Source of the DNA: Deltaproteobacteria bacterium
GTDB lineage: Bacteria > Desulfobacterota > Desulfobacteria > Desulfobacterales > ETH-SRB1
Direction: 5' to 3'
Assembly: GCA_030272815.1 (NCBI GenBank)
Contig: JAJSZT010000008.1
Span: 1 to 64,000 of the forward strand
Length of the DNA: 64,000 bases
Shown here: in pieces, positions 51,905 through 62,700 of the stretch
Numbering within the stretch: position 1 is the first letter of the stretch
Layout: each line of letters opens with the position of its first letter
Program-made: the position numbers and the translations under genes
Notes under the pieces: generated by a model
What the model saw: the letters and a program-made list of their open reading frames with translations, nothing else
Databases searched by the model: none
What the model was told of the DNA's origin: nothing

Positions 51905-54451
51905 ATGACCGGTAAGATTTATTCTCGCCCCGTTATCCCAATCCTGGTATCTATGATGCTGGGTATAGCCTGTGGTTCATGGCTGCCAGGTCACAAAGTT
52001 TATGCGTATTTTGTCATTCTTGTATGTGCAGGCTTAATACTATATTTCATTCTTCAGAGAAAAACCGCATTAATTTTACCTGTTATTTTATTTTTTGCTT
52101 TCGGGTATCTTTCCTTGCAGCCGTGGGTGGCTCCTAAACTCCCCTCAAATCATATCACTAATTTTTTAGATTTGCGAAAATGGAGAATTGTCGGTTTAAT
52201 CGACGAAAGTCCTATAATATACAAAGATAGACTGAAACTTATTTTACAGATCAGGACTCTTGGAAAAGATAAGGATAATAATTTTCCAGTTACAGGGAAA
52301 ATCCGTGTAACAGTAAGAGGAAATTTCCCAAATCTTTCAATTGGCGACAAAGTTTCCTTTACAGGCAAGCTCAGATCTATCAGAAATTTCAAAAATCCCG
52401 GAGGGTTTGACTATAAAAAATACATGGCATTCAAGGAGATTTGGGGGACCTCTTATGTCCGTGGAAAAGATCTGATTGTTATAAAAAGAAATTCAGGAAA
52501 AGGTATAAACAAGACAATAGCAGATGCCCGCAACAGGATCTCCGATCTTATCGACAATACAGGGGAAGGCGATAAAAGTGCTGTATTAAAAGCCCTTATA
52601 ATCGGAGACAGAAATAGTATTTCAAAAAACTTAAAGGAGGCATTTAACCGGGCCGGTGCAGGTCATATTCTTGCAATTTCAGGACTTCATATAGGAATTG
52701 TAGCAACAGTCGCATTTTTCTTTTTCAAATGGACACTTTCATATTTTAAATATTTTCTTTGGAATGGATTAACCGTAAAGGTTGCAGCTATTTTATCTCT
52801 TTTCCCTGTATTTATCTATGGCTTACTTTCAGGGTTGTCTCCTTCTACACAAAGAGCAGTAATTATGGTTACTATTTTTTTGATGACATTTCTTTTTGAA
52901 AGAGAACATGACCCAATAAATACACTGGCAATAGCTGCAATGATAATTCTTGTTGTTCATCCTCCCTCTCTTTTTTCGATTTCTTTTCAGCTTTCATTTA
53001 TAGCTGTTCTTGCAATAATATATGGCCTTTCCAGAATACGCATAAAAAGCAAGAATAGAAAACAAGTACTCTTTCAACTCTGGAAAAAAGTGTATCTCTT
53101 TTTATTGACTTCGCTTTTTGCAATCCTGGGAACACTTCCGCTTTTAATGCTTTACTTCAACCAGGTTTCTTTTGTTGGTCTCCTGGCAAACTTGTTTGTT
53201 GTGCCAATTATAGGTTTTATTGTAGTTCCCCTGGGATTGTTTTCGGTGCTGCTATATCCAGTAAGCGTTTACGGGGCTGCATGGTGCATAAATGCAAACT
53301 CTGAATTGCTGGCTAAAGCTCTTGACATTGTGGTATGGTTTTCTAATTTACCTTTTGCCTCAATAAAGACAGTAACTCCAACTTATTTTGAGATTTGTTG
53401 TTATTATGTGCTGGGCTGGGCAGCATTGAACTTGTTTGGTATTCACTATGAAAATGCCGGTGAAAAAGATAAATTTCCGGGAGGAACACATCAGCTATAT
53501 AATAAAGTAGAATTGAAAAAGCAATCGGCTGCTTCCAGAAGGAAAAAAGTATTAGCTGTTCTAATAGTAGTAATTATTGCTGGTGTAGCCGATACTTGCT
53601 ACTGGTTTTATAACAGGTTCTGGCATGATGATCTGAGGATTACAATCATTGATGTTGGGCAGGGCAGCTCTGCTCTTGTGGAAATGCCGGAAGGTTTTAA
53701 TCTGCTTATAGATGGCGGTGGATTTTCTGACAACTCGGTCTTTGATGTTGGTGCAAGAGTAATTGCGCCGTTATTATGGCGCAAAAAAATTAAAACAATT
53801 GATACTCTTATTCTTTCCCATCCAAACAGCGACCACCTGAACGGACTTTTGTATATAGCTGAAAATTTCAATGTGAAAAGGGTGTGGGCTAACTGTGATA
53901 CAGCAGATACTATTGGATATCGAAAATTCATGGAAATTATTAAAAAAAAGGCAATTCATCTTCCTGAATTCAAAGAGATATCAAGAACACACATTATCAA
54001 TGGCGCTCAATTGAAACTTCTTTATCCGGCTGGTGATTACATGGATAATAATAGAAAGTGGTCGAATTTAAATAACAATTCTCTGGTCATAAAGGTTGAA
54101 TTCGGATCAAAATCTTTTCTTTTTCCGGGCGATATTATGACCAAAGCAGAAAAAGAGCTTGTTGCGATTGCAGGAGATGATTTAACAAGCACTGTCCTTA
54201 TAGCTCCTCATCACGGCAGCAAAACATCGAGCAGCGAATCCTTTGTTGATAGTGTTAACCCGGAAATTGTAATTTTTTCGTCAGGATGGAGAAACAGATA
54301 TAGATTCCCGCATCCATCGGTTTTAAAAAAATATAAAGAAAGGGAATGCCGTATATTACGCACCGACAGCCAAGGAGCTGTCACAATATCAACCGATGGG
54401 CAGTCTCTTGAAGTTTTGCCTATGATAGCTGTTTCCCACGAAATTCCTTGA
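51905..54451 (+). CDS. comEC: DNA internalization-related competence protein ComEC/Rec2
   Basis: An 848-residue channel protein for single-stranded DNA uptake. The N-terminal part is DUF4131-like with membrane helices. The competence domain contains AGAGHILAISGLHIGIV and SGLSPSTQRAVIMV. The C-terminal metallo-beta-lactamase-like domain shows DVGQGSSALVEMPEG, ILSHPNSDHLNGL and APHHGSKTSSSESF. The length is typical. No other competence genes are in the window. Confidence 0.95.
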   Translation: MTGKIYSRPVIPILVSMMLGIACGSWLPGHKVYAYFVILVCAGLILYFILQRKTALILPVILFFAFGYLSLQPWVAPKLPSNHITNFLDLRKWRIVGLIDESPIIYKDRLKLILQIRTLGKDKDNNFPVTGKIRVTVRGNFPNLSIGDKVSFTGKLRSIRNFKNPGGFDYKKYMAFKEIWGTSYVRGKDLIVIKRNSGKGINKTIADARNRISDLIDNTGEGDKSAVLKALIIGDRNSISKNLKEAFNRAGAGHILAISGLHIGIVATVAFFFFKWTLSYFKYFLWNGLTVKVAAILSLFPVFIYGLLSGLSPSTQRAVIMVTIFLMTFLFEREHDPINTLAIAAMIILVVHPPSLFSISFQLSFIAVLAIIYGLSRIRIKSKNRKQVLFQLWKKVYLFLLTSLFAILGTLPLLMLYFNQVSFVGLLANLFVVPIIGFIVVPLGLFSVLLYPVSVYGAAWCINANSELLAKALDIVVWFSNLPFASIKTVTPTYFEICCYYVLGWAALNLFGIHYENAGEKDKFPGGTHQLYNKVELKKQSAASRRKKVLAVLIVVIIAGVADTCYWFYNRFWHDDLRITIIDVGQGSSALVEMPEGFNLLIDGGGFSDNSVFDVGARVIAPLLWRKKIKTIDTLILSHPNSDHLNGLLYIAENFNVKRVWANCDTADTIGYRKFMEIIKKKAIHLPEFKEISRTHIINGAQLKLLYPAGDYMDNNRKWSNLNNNSLVIKVEFGSKSFLFPGDIMTKAEKELVAIAGDDLTSTVLIAPHHGSKTSSSESFVDSVNPEIVIFSSGWRNRYRFPHPSVLKKYKERECRILRTDSQGAVTISTDGQSLEVLPMIAVSHEIP

Positions 54452-54685
54452 AATTACGTCGATTATTGTTGTTACTGAATTGGAGAAGCTGTGAACGGTT
54501 ACAAGATAGAGCCGCCGTTTCAACAAAACCCTTGCTTTTTTAAAGGATATGGTTTGATTTAACCTTGTGTTTTGAAAAAAATCTAAACATATATCTTTTG
54601 GTATTGAATTGTGAAACGATTTATTGACCAGGGTGGCAGAAGGGGATGCTCTTAACTATTTAACTTTCAATTTGAATTCACAAAT

Positions 54686-55243
54686 GTGAATGATATGAAA
54701 AAAAATATTTTTTTAACAGGGCCTCCTTCATCGGGAAAAACTACTGTCATCAAGAAAGTGATCAAAAAACTGGGTCTTCCTGCCAATGGATTTTATACAG
54801 AAGAAGAGAGAGCAGCCGGGAAAAGGCTTGGTTTCTTAATGAAGACCCTTGACGGCAGAACGGGCTATCTTGCTCATCAGGATATTATATCTGAGTTTCA
54901 TATAAGGCGATATGGGGTCAGTATTGAGAATATTGAAACCATTGCTGTGCCTTCAATCACCCCTGCAAAAAATAATGTCATTATACTTGACGAGATAGGT
55001 AAAATGGAATGTTTTTCCGAAGTTTTCAAACAGGCTGCAACCAATACTCTTGATTCGTCTAATATCGTTGTAGGCACAATAACCCTTGGCGGTGATGATT
55101 TTATACAAGAAATAAAAAACAGGGGAGATATAGAAATAAATGAAGTGACTTTGGATAACAGGGATTTACTGCCGGATTTAATATTAAGAAAAATTTCAAA
55201 TCTCCTGAAAACAAAAGACGGAGGACTATGTCTTAATTCTTGA
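54686..55243 (+). CDS. THEP1-type nucleoside triphosphatase
   Basis: A 185-residue P-loop NTPase. Walker A is LTGPPSSGKTT near residues 9-19 and Walker B is VIILDEIGKMECFS near residue 96, both typical of NTPase_1/THEP1 proteins, which hydrolyse NTPs to NDPs. The cellular role is not established. It is framed by two copies of GTTTCAACAAAACCCTTG, an 18-base direct repeat at 54517-54534 and 55312-55329. Confidence 0.88.
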   Translation: MNDMKKNIFLTGPPSSGKTTVIKKVIKKLGLPANGFYTEEERAAGKRLGFLMKTLDGRTGYLAHQDIISEFHIRRYGVSIENIETIAVPSITPAKNNVIILDEIGKMECFSEVFKQAATNTLDSSNIVVGTITLGGDDFIQEIKNRGDIEINEVTLDNRDLLPDLILRKISNLLKTKDGGLCLNS

Positions 55244-55370
55244 CAAGGTAAAGCTGAGACCTGCCCTTTAATGGGTGACCCCTCTGCTATTCAACCTCAG
55301 TTTTTTTCACTGTTTCAACAAAACCCTTGGGGATGCGGGATATCCCGGATATCTTGCCCTGAAATAATTC

Positions 55371-55398
55371 TTGACAACCGATCTTTATTTAGTATCAT
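55371..55398 (+). promoter_or_regulatory. Promoter of the phd/relE pair
   Basis: TTGACA, a 16-base spacer and TATCAT lie 21 bases before the antitoxin ATG, with GGAGG between. The pair is short enough to be covered by an antitoxin operator. Confidence 0.6.
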
Positions 55399-55418
55399 AT
55401 TCGGACTGGAGGTGAAAA

Positions 55419-55700
55419 ATGCATATTACAAGCGATATAAAACCAGTTACATACCTGAAATCAAAAGCAGCCGATTTGTTAAATCAAATAAACGATACCC
55501 ATCGACCTGTTATTATAACCCAAAACGGTGAGCCGCGCGCTGTTCTTCAAGACCCTGAAAGTTATGAGAACATGCGCAATGCAATCGGAATATTAAAGGC
55601 CCTTTCCCAGGGCGAATCAGATATTAAAAACGGAAAAATTAAATCTCAAGAGGAAGTATTCAAAGGAATAGAAAGCTCGCTGAAAGATAAGCTTAAATGA
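55419..55700 (+). CDS. Phd/YefM-family antitoxin
   Basis: A 93-residue type II antitoxin. The DNA-binding N-terminal part has the family pattern KPVTYLKSKAADLLNQINDT and RPVIITQNGEPRAVLQDPESYE. The flexible C-terminal part neutralises the toxin encoded next. The stop overlaps the toxin start by four bases. The promoter lies immediately upstream and should be autorepressed. Confidence 0.92.
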   Translation: MHITSDIKPVTYLKSKAADLLNQINDTHRPVIITQNGEPRAVLQDPESYENMRNAIGILKALSQGESDIKNGKIKSQEEVFKGIESSLKDKLK

Positions 55701-56023
55701 ATCGAAGTTATGAAATTGCATGGGCTCGTGTTGCGGAAAACGATTTAAAAGAGATAATTGATTATATCGCAATTGATAGCCCGGCCAATGCGTTAAAGAT
55801 TTTCCAAAAAATCAAAAAAAAAGCATCAAGTCTATATACTATGCCGGAAAGATGCCGCATAGTTCCTGAGCTTAAGGACCAGGGTATTTTGCAGTATCGA
55901 GAATTAATTGTACCACCCTGGAGAATTATTTTTAGAATAGCAGAAATAAAAATTTACGTTTTATCTGTTCTGGATTCAAGACAAAACATTGAGGATATCC
56001 TGTTAAGAAGACTAATTAAATAG
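55697..56023 (+). CDS. RelE/ParE-family toxin
   Basis: A 108-residue toxin. It shows WARVAENDLKEIIDYIAIDSP, ERCRIVPELKDQGILQYREL and the final SVLDSRQNIEDILLRRL, which match the ParE branch (gyrase) and RelE branch (mRNA cleavage) alike, so the target is open. The gene overlaps the antitoxin. Length and motifs are complete. Confidence 0.9.
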   Translation: MNRSYEIAWARVAENDLKEIIDYIAIDSPANALKIFQKIKKKASSLYTMPERCRIVPELKDQGILQYRELIVPPWRIIFRIAEIKIYVLSVLDSRQNIEDILLRRLIK

Positions 56024-56109
56024 CTGCGAATAAAGCCTTTTACGAGCAGCAATGCTCCAAAGAGCAGATATATGACTTTCTACAGTTTAGAATAAATGGA
56101 GGCTAACTG

Positions 56110-56676
56110 ATGGATGAAAAAGGGATTACGATTCCTGTTGAGAGAATTAAGCAGTCGATTGTGTTCATCCGCGGTCAGAAAGTTATGTTGGATCGGGATC
56201 TTGCGGAACTTTATGGCGTAGAAACAAAGGTTTTGAAGCAAGCAGTACGGAGAAACATAAAACGTTTCCCTGATGATTTTATGTTTGAGTTAACGAAAGA
56301 AGAATTTGAAAATTGGAGGTCACAATTTGTGACCTCCAATAGCGACAAGATGGGTTTGAGATATAAACCTATGGCTTTTACCGAGCAAGGTGTAGCCATG
56401 CTTTCAAGCGTTTTAAGAAGTGAGAGGGCAATAGAAGTCAACATAGCCATAATGCGTGCCTTCGTGCAACTCCGCGAAATGCTGGCTTCTGATGTGGAGC
56501 TTGCCCGTAAGCTGAAACAAATGGAAAAGAAATATGATGAACAGTTTAAGATCGTCTTTGAAGCTATTCGCCAACTCATGGCTCCGCCTGAAACAAAGAA
56601 AAAGAAGATTGGTTTTATGGTAAAGGGAAAGAAGGCTGCCTATGGCCGTCGAGGTGTAAAACGCAAAAAAGGCTGA
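56110..56676 (+). CDS. ORF6N domain-containing protein
   Basis: A 188-residue protein. The ORF6N part is visible in [57 protein letters not shown] and [19 protein letters not shown] charged helix and a basic tail follow. ORF6N proteins occur in phages and in mobile regions, often beside toxin-antitoxin genes, and are presumed DNA-binding. The coding sequence for [10 protein letters not shown] includes a perfect 14-bp inverted repeat, listed next. Confidence 0.9.
   Translation: MDEKGITIPVERIKQSIVFIRGQKVMLDRDLAELYGVETKVLKQAVRRNIKRFPDDFMFELTKEEFENWRSQFVTSNSDKMGLRYKPMAFTEQGVAMLSSVLRSERAIEVNIAIMRAFVQLREMLASDVELARKLKQMEKKYDEQFKIVFEAIRQLMAPPETKKKKIGFMVKGKKAAYGRRGVKRKKG
56312..56340. repeat. 14-bp perfect inverted repeat inside the ORF6N coding sequence
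   Basis: The arms ATTGGAGGTCACAA and TTGTGACCTCCAAT lie around one base. The sequence is in frame and codes for conserved ORF6N residues. It could serve as an operator for the protein itself, or be a recombination or editing site. Confidence 0.85.
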
Positions 56677-56752
56677 CTATGTAATGGGTGACCCAGTCTA
56701 CACCAATTCATTGACGTCCATTTAACCTATTAGGCTAATTTCGGAAAATAAT

Positions 56753-59700
56753 TTGCAATCTGAAAAAACAAAAAACTATGGGATCGGCGTCCGAGCCTCT
56801 CGTGATGGACACGAATATCATGTAGTATGGGCTGCACGAGTCTCATTAGAGCTACTCCATCCAATGGCGGAATTAAAGGCTATCTCTCTTGAAGGATTCC
56901 CTGTCCAAGAGGCGAATAGCTTCAGCGAAGAAGCGATGGATATTGCTGATCTGGTGAAATACTTCGGAGGTAGTACCGTTGATGAGGCTAAGCGAATTGA
57001 TGTTTTGCAACTTAAATACTCACCAACTAAGAAAAATAAAGTCTTAACCGCCAGCGATTTATCAAAGACACTCCAAAAATTTGCTCAGACAAAAAAAGAC
57101 CTTAAAGAAAGGCTTGGGGAGGAACGTGCCGCAGAGGTCACATTCTTTGAATTCGTTTCAAACCGACCTATTGGCGCGAACCTTGAGAAAGCTATTGTGG
57201 CTCTGAAAACAGGCGAAGCTGTTCAGGGACACATTGGAACCCAAGCAGAAACTTTAAAAATATCTATTGGATTAAAGGATGAGCACTTAAAGGATTTCTT
57301 AGAACGCCTTTCGATAACAGGAGCTGGTAGCTCTCTGCCAAATTTAATCTCGGATGTTCACCGTACTATAGCAAATTGGAGAGGTACAAGCGATCCAGTT
57401 GCGCGACTTAGATTAAAGGATATTTGTGATCTTGTTCGACGAAAAGCCGGAGTTAGAGGAGCGTTCGACAACATTATCAACGACATTGATATCCTTGGGG
57501 TACTTGGCATTGATGACATTGATGATATATATCCTGTGCTTCAATCTTTCCCAATCATTCCGATTGTACTTGAGCGGCCATTTTTGTCCAAGCTTGAGCA
57601 AGAGATATTGTCCTCAAATAAGCCTTTGATCTTACATGGTTCAGGCGGTTGTGGGAAAACCGTCGTTATGCAGTCTTTGGCTAACAATTTCTCAGATGAG
57701 AATATTGTAATTGTATTCGATGGTTTTGGCGGTGGTGAATGGAGAGCGCCTGGAGATGACAGACATTTATGTGAGCGGAGCATTCTTCACATTATCAATT
57801 CTCTTGCGGCAAAAGGTTTATGTGATCTTGTATTGCCTGGAGTTGACGCAGAAACGCTTCTCAGAACAGCATCAAAAAGGTTCAAACAGGCGCTTGAGTC
57901 AGCACGAACATTCCAGCCCCACACGAATATTGTCCTGCTTTTAGATGCAATTGATCACGCAGGAATGCGAGCTGAAACAACCAACACAGATTCTTTTGCA
58001 AAGCTCCTATTACAAAGACTGGATATTCAACCAATTGAAGGGGTAAAAATTGTTGCCTCTTGTCGATCAGAACGCCGCAAAGATGCTTATGGTTCTGTGG
58101 GTTATCCTGATTTTCCAATTCCTGTCTTTTCAAGAGATGAAACAAAAGATCTGTCCCAAAAAAGGCTCGATGATATTTCCACCCAAGAAATTTCAATCTT
58201 ATTCTCTAGATCAGGAGGCAACCCAAGATGCCTTGATATGCTTTTATCAGATGGACGACCTTTCGATGATAATAATATTGAAGGCGACGGTGAATTATTG
58301 GATGCACTAATTGAAAAGCGTTTCAATAGGGCTATTGATCACGCCGAAACGAAAGGTACGACGAAACATTCCGCAAGATCGTTAATCTCTGGACTGAGAC
58401 TATTACCTCCACCTGTTCCAATGGATGAGATTGCTGCTGCTTGCGGATTGGTTGTTTCGGAGGTTGAAAGTTTCTTTTCTGACCTCTTTCCGCTTATCGA
58501 CCGAACTCAGCATGGTTTGATTTTCAGAGATGAACCAACTGAAACATTGGCAAGAAAATTCGTGGATCAGGATAAACATTCAGCCGATAATCTCGTTGAG
58601 AGACTAAAGGCACGTCAGTCGTCTTCAGCTTATGCAGCAAGAGCACTTCCCCCTTTATTGGTGGAGTTTAATCATGTTGACGAACTACTGGAATTGGTAT
58701 TCTCAGATGTGTTTCCTGTGAGCGCATCAAGCACTGTAGCTGTTAGGAACATCCGACTTGCTCGAATTGCCGCTGCTATTACGGCCTGTGTGAAAGCAAA
58801 CAGAAATGATGATATTTTCCGGTTAATGATGGAGGCTGCATCTGCTGCAAGCGGCGGGCAACGTTCAGATCGTTATGTTCATGACTTTCCAGACCTTGCT
58901 GCCGCCTGTGGTGACACAGAAGCTCTTCGAAGACTGTTTGAGGCGAAAGTGTCCTGGCAGGGTGCTCGATATTCATCACATGCAATCGCAAACATCATAG
59001 GAGATAATTTTGAGGATGCTGTGCGCAGCGCCAACAAGGCTATTGATTGGTTAAATTGGAGTTTGCATCAAACAGATGATGATCAATTTGGCTCTAAAAG
59101 AATTTATGAAACTAAAGATTGGATCGGGGCTATTTATGTCCTCCTTCTCAATGGAAAAATAGAACGAGTTATCAGTTGGCTCGATAACAGAAATCCAAAC
59201 GATGCATATTGGTTCTTTTCGACTCTTCTTGAACTCGCTTTGAGGCATGAGAAGGTTTCTAAAGAGGCGTCCCAATGCATAGATAAAATCAAAAAAATGT
59301 CTAGCACAGGTGAAATTAACAAAATCTGGTGTCTGTCCTCTGTTTGTGAAAATTTGCATTGCTCAATGCATCAGGAAAAAAAGATTATCAGATCGATTGC
59401 TCGTTACATTGACGAGGTAAAGGAGGACGAAAAAGAACCCTGGAGAAAAAAACAAGAGACAAGCCTCACAAGTGCATTGCTTGTCGTTGCGACTAAAGCC
59501 ATAAAATACAAGCTGAGAGAAGATGCTCAAATCATTCTTGGGAAATTATGCATAGAAAGACCCCAGAGTTATGACTTTACGGATGGTTTCCTTTATAAAA
59601 GCAGAATTCCTCGATGGCTCATTTATTCAACTCTGGTTGCGATTTTAGAGCGTCGAAAGCCAAGCATTTTGGATTTGGTTCCGGCTGAAATATGGAAAAA

Positions 59701-62700
59701 CCTGTCTGAGCCTCTAAAGAAAAGAGGTCCGAAAGCGATTGAATGCGCAATCGGAAAACTATTGAATCACAATAATAACGGCAAAGCAAAAAAGAAATCT
59801 CCGTTTGATTATGAAACTCAAAGAGAAGTTCAGAATGCTTACACGCATAGAGTTAAGCCTCTTTTAGTTTTTGCGAATATGATTCGCGAAATCGTGATGA
59901 AGTCAAATAATGCGATTGAGATAGGTGACTTCATTGAGCAACTGGATCAAGGGGTGAAGGCAGCAAGCAATTATCCCTATCGTTCCCAAAAGTTATTTGT
60001 TGCTGATGTGGGGTTTAATTCGATCTTTAACACTGCGAATGCTGTTAAAGCGTGGACAAGGCAATCTTCTTTAAAGGCGGTCGACTGGATTAAGGTTTCA
60101 CCAATTAAAGCATACCCGCAATTATTGAGAATTGTTGAAGGGTATGCAACCCAGCCTTCAGCCGAACGAGCAACTCTTCAACTAGGGAATTATACCTTGT
60201 CGTGTATTAAAAAAGACACTGAGATTGAAGCAAGGATACAAAGCATAGGTAAACTTGCGCACTCAATTTGGAATGTCTCGATTGAAGAAGCAAGGGTAAT
60301 ATTTAGACAAGGTCTTGAATTAGCTGATGCAGTAGGCTCCGATAACAATGATGAAATCATGTCACTCGTGCATATTGCTGCCGAGTATACTGGCGAGCCC
60401 CTTCCTTCTGAAACCGTTCATAATTTTGGTAGGCTCTGTGAACTCAACTTTCCTTATGAGTCTGAGAAATTCATTTGGGTCGGGTACGGAGAAGCGCTTA
60501 CAAGAATAGGCGGCGTTGCGTCAATTGCTATCATCTCCCGGTTAGCAGATAGGGATATAGTTGAATTAGGAAACTCTCTTCCGCCGCTGCTTACGGCATT
60601 GATTAAAAACGATCAACTGGAAGCTGATTTGGCATCATCAGTTATTGGTCTTGATAGTCTCTCTGAGACTTGGAGTTGGGATATGCATAATTTTGCGAAA
60701 CCAGCTTTTTCAAAACTTTCTGCAAAGAACAAAGAGCTTCTTGCAAAGTGGATTACCATTGAGTTTGACCGGACATACCAATCTTCTCCCCCAAATGTTT
60801 CAATTGACAAATTACTGAACATTTATCATTCGAACTCGATATCAAACAGTGCTTTGAGGCATTTTGAAGCAATCAAATCCCAACAAGATGAAAGTTCTCG
60901 TCATACTGAAAAGTATAACCATTACCGTCATAGCGAAGACGAAAAAATCGTCCGTCCAGTTGATTTTGATGTAACTGATGTGGAGGCTCTGGACAATGAT
61001 ATCCAGCAAGAACTTTCTGATGATAATCGACCATTTTCAAGGTGGCGACGAATTAAAGAAATATTGTCCAATATTAATGATGTTGATACGGTGGTCGCTA
61101 GTATCAATGCAATTGCTAAAGTTGAATCATTATCCTTAGAAGACAAGTTGAGAGCCTTTGAATTTACAAAAGATACTTGGGGTGAAATTTCTGTAGCCAT
61201 ACAATCGGCGATTGAAAATGCAATTTTTGTCTCAACGAATATGAATGCTTCTGAGTTGATAGGTGGAGACTGGCATGTCAGCAGCATACTGAGGGATGTA
61301 TTCACTCTTGTCCCCAACCAAAAACCAGAATTGTTGCCAGCTTTCATGAAATCCCTTCAAGGCAATCTTGTGAACTTAAGTAGCCTTGATTGGTTGGAAT
61401 TTGCTTCACATTTTGCTTCAACTATTGCTGATGGTGTAGTGGGAAATAGCCTTATTCGATATATAAAGCTTACGGCAAAAGATGTACCAGATGACTTTGG
61501 AGACCTCCCGTGGGGGAAAGACTTTTTGCTTCCGGGTAACAATAATGAGGTTATAGCAGGCTTGATCTGGCATCAGCTTGGCTCTCCCTCATCTAGGCTT
61601 CGTTGGCGTGCTGCTCATTCAATCTTGCGGTTAGCCCAAATAGGTCGGTTTGATGTCATCGAGCTATTGGTAGGGAAATTGGAAAATGAAACTTCCAAGC
61701 CCTTCTGCCATGCTGAGTTACCTTTCTATTATTTTCATTCGCGCCTTTGGCTCACAATTGCTCTTGCCAAATTGTCGATTGATTTTCCAGAGCAACTTAC
61801 AAGCTTGCGTGATACTTTTGAAAATTGCCTAAAGAAAAATAGGGACCATGTTGCAATTGGCCAGCATGTGGTTTTTATACTCGAAAATTTGGAAAACTTT
61901 GAAAAGCGCTCAGGATATGAAAAACGCTTACAAGCCCTGGCCGTTTTCAAATCACCCATTTCGACCAAGAAACAATCAAACGATTACCACCGAATGGATT
62001 CCTATCAAGGAAGACCTGATAGCGTGCCGGAACCATCTTACAAGGTTTCATTTGAATATGATTTCAAAAAATACGACATCAACAGGTTGGGGCGGTTATT
62101 TGGAATTGACACTTGGCAAGTCGCCGATGATATGTCGGCGGTTATGGATGGGTGGGGTGCCAAGGTTACGGACATGTATGATTGTCCTCGCGGTATAGGG
62201 CGGGATTCTTATAACAGAGGTAGTCACAAATATACTCAAGGATATGGTCATTATCTGGCATATCATGCGTTGTTAACAGTTGCGGGGAAGTATTTAAAAC
62301 AGTTTGCCGTTTGTGAAAGAGAATGGGAAGAAAACTCATGGGCTGAGTGGATTTCAGGATATGTCCTAACAACTCCCTGGCTGGCTGAACAAACGGATTT
62401 CTTCCCGGCTTTCATACCGACATGTGATGTTGACTTCAGCGAAACAAAACCTAAAACAAGCATGGTCGAGCGTAGAGAACTTGCAAGATTGAGCGGGGTG
62501 ACCAAGGAGGGGGAGGATGAATTAAATATTCTTGTTGATGGAAGCTGGAAAGATAATAATGGTGTAGAATATCATATTTCGTCAGCGTTAGTTAATCATG
62601 CTGAAACGAAAAACCTCGCCTATGCAATTGCGAGCATCGAGCCGTTTTTCCAATACCTTCCAATTCGTGATGACGATTTTGGTTGGACATCCAGGAATAT

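Noticed and set aside
55271-55531. 86-residue ORF before the Phd antitoxin
   Set aside because: It covers the promoter and the first third of the antitoxin in another frame, and has no ribosome binding site.
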